Shown here: in pieces, positions 7,655 to 15,965 of the stretch | Layout of the letters: each line of letters opens with the position of its first letter | How positions within the stretch are numbered: position 1 is the first letter of the stretch | Assembly (NCBI RefSeq): GCF_029835735.1 | Contig: NZ_JAOEAL010000001.1 | Span: forward strand, 4,774,001-4,838,000 | Source of the DNA: Shewanella sp. GD04112 | GTDB lineage: Bacteria; Pseudomonadota; Gammaproteobacteria; Enterobacterales; Shewanellaceae | Reading direction: 5' to 3' | Length of the DNA stretch: 64,000 nt | The notes under the pieces: model-generated | Databases searched by the model: none | Told to the model about the DNA's origin: nothing | The model's input: only the letters and a program-made list of their open reading frames with translations | Program-made: the position numbers and the translations under genes

Positions 7655-8605
7655 ATGAATTTTTCATCGATAGTCTCGCAACTTAAGCAACCCCATCGCC
7701 TTGTGTTTATCTGCGCCGCACTGGTATGTCTCGCGCCTGTTATCTCATCCCCCATGGCGCTTGTGCTCGGTTTTACCTTGGCCAGCCTAGGTTGGGTGCC
7801 ACACGACTGGAATATCGCCGCCCTCACCAAAAAATTACTGTCCTATTCGATTATCGGCTTAGGCTTTGGCATTAACTTCAACGCCGCGATTGAGGCCAGC
7901 AGCCATAACCTAGGGTTAATTGTCGGCTCGATTATTTTTACGCTGATCTTAGGCTTTATGGTGACTCGCGCCCTGAAGTTTGACCCGATCACAGGCCACT
8001 TAATCGCCTCTGGCACCGCCATCTGTGGCGGCAGCGCCATTGCCGCCGTATCGCCAGCGATTAATGCCAAACCAGACCAAACCGCCACCGCATTAGCCTG
8101 TGTATTTGTACTCAACTCGGTAGCCTTATTTTTATTCCCCGCCCTCGGGCATTTGCTCAATATGAGCCAATACGATTTTGGCGTGTGGAGTGCCATCGCG
8201 ATTCACGACACTTCCTCTGTCGTCGGCGCGGCCTCTGCCTATGGTGATGAAGCACTTAAAACCGCCACAACCATTAAACTGGCGCGCGCACTATGGATTA
8301 TCCCCATCGCCCTTGTCAGTGCACTGATCTTTGGCGGCGATAAACGTAAGCTTAACCTACCGTATTTTATCGGATTTTACTGTTTAGCCATCGCAATCGC
8401 CCATTGGCTGCCGCAGTTTCAGCCACTCTACGACACGCTGTTTATGGTGTCTAAACGCACCTTGGTTCTGTGTCTGTTCTTGATTGGTGCGGGGATTACG
8501 GTGCAAAAAATGCGAGCGAGCGGCCCTAAACCTTTGCTGCTGGGCGTGGTTCTGTGGGCGGCGATTGGGGTAACGTCTTTAGCTTATATTCTGTATTTTC
8601 AATAG
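7655..8605 (+). CDS. YeiH/UPF0324-family putative sulfate (anion) exporter
   Basis: 316 residues with about ten hydrophobic segments, an inner-membrane protein of the YeiH family (PSE, putative sulfate exporter). Typical family blocks are visible: SYSIIGLGFGINF, SGTAICGGSAIAAVSPAI and AIHDTSSVVGAASAYGDEAL. TAAGG stands 5 bp before the ATG at 7655. E. coli yeiH is paired with the LysR gene yeiE; no LysR gene is next to this copy. The transported substrate is a family-level prediction without firm proof. Confidence 0.87.
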   Translation: MNFSSIVSQLKQPHRLVFICAALVCLAPVISSPMALVLGFTLASLGWVPHDWNIAALTKKLLSYSIIGLGFGINFNAAIEASSHNLGLIVGSIIFTLILGFMVTRALKFDPITGHLIASGTAICGGSAIAAVSPAINAKPDQTATALACVFVLNSVALFLFPALGHLLNMSQYDFGVWSAIAIHDTSSVVGAASAYGDEALKTATTIKLARALWIIPIALVSALIFGGDKRKLNLPYFIGFYCLAIAIAHWLPQFQPLYDTLFMVSKRTLVLCLFLIGAGITVQKMRASGPKPLLLGVVLWAAIGVTSLAYILYFQ

Positions 8606-8654
8606 ATTGGATTTGAGTCTAACGGCTCAGATTGACGCGATAACGCGGGATGCA

Positions 8655-8807
8655 TTATTCGGCGTTAGGTTTAATTCGCCAAGCCAACCCCAGTACGCCT
8701 AAAAAGGCGGAAAATTCGATCAGCGAGCGGAGTAATCCTGTGGTTTGCGTGGATGCAACCAAGGCAATAAGGCAAAACACAATCAGCAGCGAGTTTTTCA
8801 ATTGCAT
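8655..8807 (-). CDS. Small membrane protein, 50 residues
   Basis: Reads MQLKNSLLIVFCLIALV at the start, a probable signal anchor or transmembrane helix, followed by a second hydrophobic stretch (FSAFLGVLGLAW) and a short polar tail. GGAGG stands directly before the ATG at 8807. It is better spaced for the in-frame TTG at 8801, which may be the real start (48 residues). A longer open frame overlaps it but is not hydrophobic and has no ribosome site. I do not recognise a family. It is probably monocistronic. Confidence 0.5.
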   Translation of the reverse strand: MQLKNSLLIVFCLIALVASTQTTGLLRSLIEFSAFLGVLGLAWRIKPNAE

Positions 8808-8913
8808 CCTCCGACAAACTTAGGGGATGCTCATTATTGTTTAGAACCAAAAAGCCAGCCAATATCGATTTTCAATAACAAATAGCTATAACAACTAAGC
8901 CTGAGCGTTTAGC

Positions 8914-9459
8914 TTAAGCGGCCTTATGGGCGCTATCGGACTCGTTTGCCACCAGTTCTTGGTTATGTTCCTGAATAAAATCCTCCATAAACCAAGCACA
9001 AAAGGTGTGGCGACCATCAACGGCGGCCTTGCCATAAATGGTCGACGCCTGTTGGCGCACCGTTTTCTCTTTTGTCTGTCTCACTTCGGCAATTTCTTTA
9101 AAACTCAGCCCTTTAAGCAATAAAAACGCGACTTGCTGCTCGCTCTTGGTAAAACCCCAAGTATCAAACTGGTTTGCAACGGCTTGGCTGTATTCCTGTC
9201 TGGCGGAGCGCATTTGGGTCGACATATTGTCGATTTTTTTATCGGCGTACTCGAGGCGTTTTGCTAAGGCTTTAACTTCGCGCGAGCGGCGAATTAAATC
9301 GTAACTGAGGTAGATGGCCCCGACGGCGGTGAGCACTAAGAGTATGGCTTCCTGCACTAAATGCCATTGCGGAATGCCTAATTGAATGTCGGAACTAATG
9401 TCAAAAAGCTTAAAGCACATGATGAGTGCCAGCAGACCAATAATGACAATATCCTTCAT
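8914..9459 (-). CDS. Membrane-anchored LuxR/GerE-type regulator
   Basis: 181 residues with an unusual layout. Two transmembrane segments (about 4-22 and 36-54) are followed by a coiled coil (about 60-95, RSREVKALAKRLEYADKKID) and a C-terminal LuxR-type helix-turn-helix (about 100-160: FTKSEQQVAFLLLKGLSFKEIA, then KEKTVRQQASTIYGKA). There is no receiver domain or autoinducer-binding domain, so a signal would have to come through the membrane part or the coiled coil. AGGAG lies about 5 bp upstream of the ATG at 9459. It is divergent from the RND efflux operon at 9604 and could regulate it, but that link is only positional. Confidence 0.8.
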   Translation of the reverse strand: MKDIVIIGLLALIMCFKLFDISSDIQLGIPQWHLVQEAILLVLTAVGAIYLSYDLIRRSREVKALAKRLEYADKKIDNMSTQMRSARQEYSQAVANQFDTWGFTKSEQQVAFLLLKGLSFKEIAEVRQTKEKTVRQQASTIYGKAAVDGRHTFCAWFMEDFIQEHNQELVANESDSAHKAA

Positions 9460-9603
9460 TTAAAACTCCTAAATAAAAGCAAAATCAATCAATTATTTTA
9501 TGGGACATATGTACCATAGGCGGATTTATGATACAGGTCCCCGACGACTTTCAGCCGTCAATCCCTACACTGACAGCATTGTTTAATACCACAGAATCAT
9601 GTC

Positions 9604-10806
9604 ATGTCTGTCAGTTCGTCTTGTATCAAGTTATGTCTGTTGACCAGCTTAGTCGGCAGTAGTTTCCTGTGTCTTGCGGCGGAAGCCGAACTTTCCCAAG
9701 CGCTGTCGAGTAGCCAAGCGAGGTTGGCTCATATCACTTCGTCGAATTCCCAAGCGGCCAATTTAACCAGCTCGACCTGGCTCACAGGCCTGCCGAGTAT
9801 TAGCTTAAGTCACCTCGGGAGTTTGGATAATAGTAACAGCTACGAGCAGGAACTCTCAGTCAATTTGCCATTTAAATCCCCCGCGCTACACAGCAGCGAT
9901 AAGCAAATAAAACAGCTCGCCGAGCAAATTCATCAACAACAAACGGCGCTGCAAGGCTTGTATCTCTCAGGATTATTAAGGCAGAGCCTATGGGAATACC
10001 GCCTAAGCGAAGTCAAACTGTCGCAGCTTGAGCGTAAACAGCAGTTGCTCGATAAACTCCATCGCCAGCAAAAACAACTGACCGATGCCGGGGAACTGCC
10101 ACAGGCCAACACTCTGCTGCTGGAGCGGGAAAGTGTCGATATCGCCTTAAGCCGCGCTGACATTCTGCAGCAACAAGCCCAATCTTTAGCCCTGTATCAA
10201 CAGCTGACGGGCCAAGAACGGATGCCGAGCGCGATTGAGGAAACTGACCGCCTGCTTGGCAATGGCGCCGAGGCCTTAGCCCAACATCCTCTATGGCAAT
10301 TGTTGAAGCTGCAACAACAGCAACACCTGCTGCTGATCCAAACTCAACAAGCGGGTGAGCGCGATCCCTGGACCGTCTCACTCACGGCAAAAAATACCGC
10401 AGATGCGGGAATGGATGATCAACAGTTAGGCATAGCCGTGTCAGTGCCGTTAACCTTGGGCTCGGCGCTGTCCCAGAGCGATTTATCCCAATGGCAACAA
10501 GCGAATACCGAGCAAAGCCTCAATCTTGACCGCAGCGCACTCGAGCTTAAAAACCAGTGGGATCAATTAGTCCGCCAACAAACTAACCTCGTCGAGCAAC
10601 AGCGCCTACTCACCCAAGCGCTCGCCCTCAGCCGCACCATTACCGAGGAACTCGCCAAGGTAAAAGATCAAGATCAGGTGAGTTATGAAGTCTGGCTGCG
10701 CCGCTATATGGAGGCGCTCGACACCGAATCCCGCTTGGCGCTCAACCGCGTCAGCTTGCAACAACTGCATTCTCAACAACTACAAGCCTTAGGAATTTCA
10801 TTATGA
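9604..10806 (+). CDS. TolC-family outer-membrane channel of a metal efflux system (CusC/CzcC-like)
   Basis: 400 residues with an N-terminal signal sequence (LCLLTSLVGSSFLCLAAEA), possibly a lipoprotein-type signal with cysteines near the cleavage site. The rest is long amphipathic helices rich in Q and L, typical of the TolC family, in two repeats. It is the first gene of a four-gene operon and overlaps the adaptor gene by 4 bp. It would form the outer-membrane exit duct for the RND pump encoded at 11833. The annotation rests on composition and context more than on a short motif. Confidence 0.82.
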   Translation: MSVSSSCIKLCLLTSLVGSSFLCLAAEAELSQALSSSQARLAHITSSNSQAANLTSSTWLTGLPSISLSHLGSLDNSNSYEQELSVNLPFKSPALHSSDKQIKQLAEQIHQQQTALQGLYLSGLLRQSLWEYRLSEVKLSQLERKQQLLDKLHRQQKQLTDAGELPQANTLLLERESVDIALSRADILQQQAQSLALYQQLTGQERMPSAIEETDRLLGNGAEALAQHPLWQLLKLQQQQHLLLIQTQQAGERDPWTVSLTAKNTADAGMDDQQLGIAVSVPLTLGSALSQSDLSQWQQANTEQSLNLDRSALELKNQWDQLVRQQTNLVEQQRLLTQALALSRTITEELAKVKDQDQVSYEVWLRRYMEALDTESRLALNRVSLQQLHSQQLQALGISL

Positions 10807-11831
10807 TGGCCAAGTACGGCGCATGCCTTCTCTGTTTATCCGCGAGTGTTGTAGGTTCGGCGCAGGCCGAAAGCTTAGCCATTAGCGCCTTAGGCAATCT
10901 CGACCTCAGTTACACCCAGCCACAAAGAGTCGCCAGTTATGAGGGCAGCCCACTGCCCGCGCAGGTTGAAATCCTCCCCGGCAATGACTACTGGATCAGC
11001 ACGCCCGAGAATATCCAGCAGGTGCACTTTCTCGTCGGCCAAGGCCAGCGCGTCAGTAAAGGCCAAGCGATAGTCAAACTCACAGGGCCAGAAGTGTTCC
11101 ACTACCTCGCCCAAGTCGAGGCCGCGGCGAGCCTGTATCAACTCGCCAAGAGTCGCTATGAGCGTAACAAACCTTTGCTCGCCAATGGCAGCATTAGCGC
11201 CGAAAAATGGCGTGAGATCAGTCAGGACTATTTTACGACTCACCTCGAATACGAGCATATGCAGCACTTTATGGAGCGCGTCCACAGCACGGATGCGGCT
11301 ACCGACTCTTTAGTGGTCGCCGCGCCCGTTGACGGTATCGTTAAACTCAATGCCATCAGCGGCCCTTATATGGCCGGGGAGCAGCTGTTTTCACTGGTGC
11401 CCAATAACAGCATCCGCGTCAAAGTGAATGTGCCCACGGGCCAGTCCCATTCCCTATCGGCCATCAACATTAATCAATGCCATATCGCAATTGAGTCACT
11501 GTCGGCGATTGCCGAAGGCGCCTTTGTCACGGCTTGGTCATCGGCGGTGCCGCAGGAATGTAACCTGTTGTTAGGTCAGCAAATGACTGTGGTTCCCGAG
11601 TATCAAAAAGCCGTGTATTTACTCCCCAAAAACAGTGTGTTTAGTTGGGAGCAGGACAGCCAAGTGTTCACTCTGTCCGATAATCAGCTCAATGCGCTAA
11701 CGGTCGATATCTTAGGTTCGACGCCGGAGCAATATATTGTCGCCAGCGATCAAGATTTGAGTCAGCTGCAAGTCCTATCCCAGTCGGTTGCTGCGGTGAA
11801 AGGCATCATGCTCGGTTTAGGAGGCGAATAA
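10803..11831 (+). CDS. RND periplasmic adaptor (membrane-fusion protein, CusB/CzcB-like)
   Basis: 342 residues with an N-terminal signal peptide (ACLLCLSASVVGSAQA). A biotinyl-lipoyl-like half follows (VHFLVGQGQRVSKGQAIVKLTGPEV), then the alpha-hairpin (about 97-150) and a second lipoyl half (VVAAPVDGIVKLNAISGPYMAGEQLFSLV). The last third is beta-rich. It links the inner-membrane pump to the outer-membrane channel. The ATGA overlap with the upstream gene and the 1-bp gap to the pump gene show translational coupling. No methionine-rich copper motif is obvious, so the metal is unclear. Confidence 0.87.
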   Translation: MMAKYGACLLCLSASVVGSAQAESLAISALGNLDLSYTQPQRVASYEGSPLPAQVEILPGNDYWISTPENIQQVHFLVGQGQRVSKGQAIVKLTGPEVFHYLAQVEAAASLYQLAKSRYERNKPLLANGSISAEKWREISQDYFTTHLEYEHMQHFMERVHSTDAATDSLVVAAPVDGIVKLNAISGPYMAGEQLFSLVPNNSIRVKVNVPTGQSHSLSAININQCHIAIESLSAIAEGAFVTAWSSAVPQECNLLLGQQMTVVPEYQKAVYLLPKNSVFSWEQDSQVFTLSDNQLNALTVDILGSTPEQYIVASDQDLSQLQVLSQSVAAVKGIMLGLGGE

Positions 11832-11832
11832 G

Positions 11833-14800
11833 ATGCTCACCTCTGTGATCCGTTTTTCGCTCACTCAGCGGCTCTTTGTGCTGATTGTGGCGCTGATCCT
11901 CATGTTGGCTGGCGCACGCGCTTGGTTTGCCATTCCCTTGGATGCCTTTCCGGATATTTCCCCAACCCAAGTGAAGATTATCCTCAAGGCTCCGGGCATG
12001 ACGCCGGAGGAAATCGAGGCCCAGATTACTGTCCCGATTGAAACCGAGCTACTCGGCATTCCGCGGCAATCGATTCTGCGCTCGACCACTAAGTACGCCA
12101 TTAGCGATATCACCCTCGATTTTGAAGAAGGTACGGATATCTATTGGGCGCGCCAACAGGTGAGCGAGCGCCTCACTGCGGTCTGGGACAGTTTTCCCGA
12201 AGGCGTGAGTGGCGGTGTGGCGCCCATGAGCACGCCGCTGAGTGAAATATTTATGTTTTCACTCGAAAACCCCAATCTTTCCCTGCTGGAGCGACGGCAA
12301 TTACTCGAGTGGGAAATTCGGCCACTGCTGCGCACTGTGCCCGGCGTTGCCGATGTGAATATCCTTGGCGGTTATGCCAAGAGTTTTAGCATCAGCCCCA
12401 ATCCTGCGGCTATGGCGGCTGCGGGCGTGAGCTTTGCCGCGCTGCAACAGGCGATTGTGGAAAATAATCACAACGAAGGTGCCGGTAAGCTCACCATAGG
12501 TACTGACACCATCATAGTGCGCTCCGAGGGACGCATCGATGATATCGACGAGCTCAAACAACTAGTGATCAAAGCCGATAATGCTAAGGTCTATCGCTTG
12601 CAGGATCTCGCCGATATCCAGATAGGCCACCTTGCGCGCTACGGCGCCGTCACTAAGGATGGCAACGAAACCGCCGAAGCCTTAATCATCGCCCTCAAGG
12701 ACGCCAATACTGCACAAGTGGTTAACAATATTAAAGAAAAGCTGGCGCAAATCAGCCTGACGCTCCCCGAAGGCAGCCAGATAAATACCTTTTACGACCG
12801 CGCTAACTTGATCAATACCGCCATTGAGACCATCTCCAATGCACTATTCGAGGCCGTTGTGCTGGTCATCGTATTGCTGGCGCTGTTTTTAGGGAATGTG
12901 CGCGCCGCGTTAGTGGTGTCCCTGTCGTTGCCACTGGCCGCGCTATTCACCTTTTTAATGATGGATTACTTCAATCTGTCCGCGAACCTGATGAGCCTCG
13001 GCGGCCTCGTTATCGCCATCGGCATGTTGGTAGACTCCTCCGTGGTAGTAGTTGAAAACATGGTGAATTTAATCGCCACTAAACAGCGTTTGCCGCGTTT
13101 GCACTTGATCTTTCGCGCCACCAAAGACGTCGCCATTCCTGTGGTGTCGGGCACGGTTATCGTGATCATAGTGTTCTCGCCACTGCTTACCCTCAGTGGT
13201 TTAGAGGGCAAACTCTTTACCCCAGTTGCAATCACCATAGTGTTTGCCATGCTGTCGGCGCTGGTGTTATCCCTGACAGTGATCCCCGTGATAGCCTCGT
13301 ACCTAGTCAACGAAAAGGCCGCGAAAGAACCTAAGGCCATCGAAAAGCTCAAGCATCTTTACCTTATCAGCCTAAAAGCCTGCTTTGGTTGGCAAAAACC
13401 TTTTATGCTTACCGCCTTTAGCTTGCTGATCGTCAGTCTCGGCCTGTTTAGTCTGGTGGGGAAAACCTTTATGCCGACCTTAGATGAGGGCGACATCATT
13501 CTCCAGTTAGAGAAATCCCCTTCGATTTCCCTCGACGCCTCCATCGCTATAGATAAACAGATCCAACAAACCCTGCTAAGCCAAATCCCCGAAATCAAGC
13601 AGATGGTGGCGCGCACCGGCGCCGATGAGATTGGTTTAGATCCCATGGGGCTGAACGAAACCGATGTGTTTTTAGAGCTGGCGCCCCGCAGCGAATGGCG
13701 TTTTGCGACCAAAGAGCAGCTTATCGATGCCATCCGCACTGTGCTGCTTAAATATCCCGGCGTGAACTTTAACTTTACGCAACCGATACAGATGCGCGTC
13801 TCCGAAATGCTCACTGGCAGCATTGGGGATGTCGCGATTAAAGTATTCGGTAATGATATCGAGACCTTAGGCAAACTCACCGGAGAGATAGAACAACTGG
13901 TCACCGCCACTCAGGGCAGTGTCGACGTTAAGATGGCGATGATTGAAGGCAGCCCCTTTATCAATCTCACCTTAGATAATGAGCTGGCCCGAGGGTTTGG
14001 GATGAGCACTATGGAGTTTGCCCGCTACCTCAAAAGCCAACTCGAAGGCGTGGTTGTTACCGAAGTGCTGCAAGGGAAGAAGCGCACGCCCGTGCTTATC
14101 GCCAATAATCAGGCGCAGATCAGCAATATTAACGAACTGCAAAATCAGTTATTGGTAATGCCAGATCATTCCCTAAAACGCCTAAGAGACGTGGCGGTAT
14201 TGAGCTATAAACAAGGCCCTATCCTGATCGAGCGGGAACAGGGAAATCGCTTTTCGGTGATCACCACCAACGTCCAAGGGCGGGATATTGTGGGCTTTGT
14301 GGAGGAGCTTAATAGCAAAATCGCCAAGGAGATCAAACTGCCCAGTGGCTATAGCGTTAGCTTCGGTGGTGAGTTTGAAAACCAGCAGCGCGCCACCAGC
14401 AATTTATTGCTGGTGATCCCTATTGCTATCGCGCTGATCACTTTGATTTTATTCACCACCTTCGGCTCGCTGGCAAAATCGGGATTAATCCTCGCCAACA
14501 TCCCGTTCGCCATGATGGGCGGTATCGTTAGCTTATATCTCTCGGGGGAATACCTCTCGGTACCCGCCTCGGTGGGCTTTATCGCCCTGCTAGGTGTCGC
14601 CGTGCTGAACGGCGTGGTGATGGTCAGTTATTACGAACAAACCAAATACTTATTCGGTAGCCTCAGGGAGCGAGTCGAACAGGGCGCCGCGCGGCGACTC
14701 AGACCCATTTTGATGACGGCCACCACCGCCATGTTTGGTTTGATCCCCTTAGTGTTCGCCTCAGGTCCCGGTGCTGAAATCCAAAAACCCTTGGCCATTG

Positions 14801-14886
14801 TGGTGATCGGTGGCTTACTCACCTCCACTATCACGACGCTGTATTTACTGCCCATGTTGTATTTTTGGCTGGAGAAACGCCGATGA
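11833..14886 (+). CDS. Heavy-metal efflux RND permease (CusA/CzcA-like)
   Basis: 1017 residues, the proton-driven inner-membrane pump of an HME-RND system. The start (FPDISPTQVKIILKAPGMTPEEIE) is typical of this branch, and about twelve transmembrane segments surround two large periplasmic loops. In TM4 the run GGLVIAIGMLVDSSVVVVEN carries D401 and E408. The additional aspartate of divalent-metal CzcA pumps (DFGxxVD) is missing, as in CusA-type pumps. This points to a monovalent cation but does not prove it. It overlaps the DUF3240 gene by 4 bp. Confidence 0.92.
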   Translation: MLTSVIRFSLTQRLFVLIVALILMLAGARAWFAIPLDAFPDISPTQVKIILKAPGMTPEEIEAQITVPIETELLGIPRQSILRSTTKYAISDITLDFEEGTDIYWARQQVSERLTAVWDSFPEGVSGGVAPMSTPLSEIFMFSLENPNLSLLERRQLLEWEIRPLLRTVPGVADVNILGGYAKSFSISPNPAAMAAAGVSFAALQQAIVENNHNEGAGKLTIGTDTIIVRSEGRIDDIDELKQLVIKADNAKVYRLQDLADIQIGHLARYGAVTKDGNETAEALIIALKDANTAQVVNNIKEKLAQISLTLPEGSQINTFYDRANLINTAIETISNALFEAVVLVIVLLALFLGNVRAALVVSLSLPLAALFTFLMMDYFNLSANLMSLGGLVIAIGMLVDSSVVVVENMVNLIATKQRLPRLHLIFRATKDVAIPVVSGTVIVIIVFSPLLTLSGLEGKLFTPVAITIVFAMLSALVLSLTVIPVIASYLVNEKAAKEPKAIEKLKHLYLISLKACFGWQKPFMLTAFSLLIVSLGLFSLVGKTFMPTLDEGDIILQLEKSPSISLDASIAIDKQIQQTLLSQIPEIKQMVARTGADEIGLDPMGLNETDVFLELAPRSEWRFATKEQLIDAIRTVLLKYPGVNFNFTQPIQMRVSEMLTGSIGDVAIKVFGNDIETLGKLTGEIEQLVTATQGSVDVKMAMIEGSPFINLTLDNELARGFGMSTMEFARYLKSQLEGVVVTEVLQGKKRTPVLIANNQAQISNINELQNQLLVMPDHSLKRLRDVAVLSYKQGPILIEREQGNRFSVITTNVQGRDIVGFVEELNSKIAKEIKLPSGYSVSFGGEFENQQRATSNLLLVIPIAIALITLILFTTFGSLAKSGLILANIPFAMMGGIVSLYLSGEYLSVPASVGFIALLGVAVLNGVVMVSYYEQTKYLFGSLRERVEQGAARRLRPILMTATTAMFGLIPLVFASGPGAEIQKPLAIVVIGGLLTSTITTLYLLPMLYFWLEKRR

Positions 14887-15188
14887 GCACGGAACAACTG
14901 CTAGTCCTGATCGCCCAAAACGATATCAAGGACGATATAGTCGATACTCTGATTGAGTTGGAGTTTTTATCCGGCTTTAGTCTAGGCAATATTTGCGGAT
15001 TTAGCCGAGAGCACAGCCATTTCAATATCAAGGAACAGGTGGAAGGTTATCGGGAGTTTTGTAAGTTTGAGATTATGCACCCCGCAAGCCAGCAAACCGC
15101 TTTGCTTGAGGCGCTAACAAAGGTGTGTAAACACAATCCCTGTCGTTATTGGATTATGCCCATCTATCAAAACGGCACGCTTTCCTAA
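14883..15188 (+). CDS. DUF3240 family protein (PII-like) of a metal RND operon
   Basis: 101 residues, cytoplasmic, with a ferredoxin-like pattern similar to PII proteins (LLVLIAQNDIKDDIVDTLIEL...CRYWIMPIYQNG). DUF3240 genes are commonly last in CusA/CzcA-type operons, where they may sense the metal or modulate the pump. The start at 14883 gives an ATGA overlap with the permease; an earlier in-frame start would lie inside the permease gene. Two cysteines (in FCKFEI and HNPCRYW) could bind metal. It ends the operon, followed by a hairpin. Confidence 0.82.
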   Translation: MSTEQLLVLIAQNDIKDDIVDTLIELEFLSGFSLGNICGFSREHSHFNIKEQVEGYREFCKFEIMHPASQQTALLEALTKVCKHNPCRYWIMPIYQNGTLS

Positions 15189-15193
15189 CGATA

Positions 15194-15223
15194 AAGGGCA
15201 TACAGAACCTGCTGTATGCCCTT
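15194..15223. terminator. Bidirectional hairpin between convergent genes
   Basis: Perfect 12-bp stem AAGGGCATACAG / CTGTATGCCCTT with a 6-base loop, between the RND operon and the convergent PqiA-like gene. T-runs are short on both sides. Confidence 0.7.
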
Positions 15224-15225
15224 GA

Positions 15226-15861
15226 CTACAGAATCGGGGTTGGACGACGCACTAAGTAACCACTGGCAATGGAGAGAATGCAGTAGGCGGTAAAGAAGTA
15301 GAATCCACTCTCAAACTGCGCCTTGGTCTTTAACATTTCGCCCATGCCACCCGAGGCATTGCCCGCCAAAAAGGTAATGATCAGAGCCACCACAAACACA
15401 TCGGCCATAGACCATTTCGCCAGCGCAGAGACGATATGATGAATGCGCCACTGCAACGCAACCGAACTCACGGTTTGTTGTACCAACATTAGGCTGAGTT
15501 TCATGGCGGGGATAATGATACTAAACAGCATCACCAACCCAGCCACTAAGCCATTGCCGGTATTATATAATTCGGTGACTGTGCTCCAAATACTGCGTGT
15601 TTGCTGTAATACCTCCACTTCACCCTTGAGGTTATTCAGCCCCAATAGGCCACTGACCATATTCAACATGCCGCGGGCACTGTCACGCCCCGAATCCTCA
15701 TCGAAGCTTTGTGCAACTTGTTCAATCCCTTGTTCAGTGAGTTTGGCCTTATCTATGCTGCCGTTGAGGCTCAAAATGGGCTGAGTCACGCCGGGAATTA
15801 ACAGCGCCAAAGACAGCAGAATAACGAGAATGGGAAGAAGAGAATTGCGTACACTGTTCAT
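15226..15861 (-). CDS. PqiA-like (paraquat-inducible protein A family) membrane protein
   Basis: 211 residues from the ATG at 15861, which has AAGGG 8 bp upstream; the longer frame to 15966 reads an unconvincing leader. About four transmembrane segments are visible (residues 5-25, about 105-125, 145-165 and 180-200) with a conserved KWSMADVFVVALIITF segment typical of PqiA domains. A periplasmic loop of about 75 residues follows the first segment. There is no cysteine pair as found in longer PqiA proteins and no pqiB/MCE gene nearby, so a link to lipid transport is uncertain. Confidence 0.75.
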   Translation of the reverse strand: MNSVRNSLLPILVILLSLALLIPGVTQPILSLNGSIDKAKLTEQGIEQVAQSFDEDSGRDSARGMLNMVSGLLGLNNLKGEVEVLQQTRSIWSTVTELYNTGNGLVAGLVMLFSIIIPAMKLSLMLVQQTVSSVALQWRIHHIVSALAKWSMADVFVVALIITFLAGNASGGMGEMLKTKAQFESGFYFFTAYCILSIASGYLVRRPTPIL

Positions 15862-15965
15862 AACAAAGCCCTTGGGAAATTTTGGCTCAGTGTACGGCCT
15901 TTCCCCTAATCTGGGCAATGAATGGCACCTGACATCATGGCAGATATCAGGTGCGGCAATAGGCA

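Noticed and set aside
7645..7830. Minus-strand open frame over the yeiH start
   Set aside because: It is antisense to a clear membrane-protein gene and has no features of its own.
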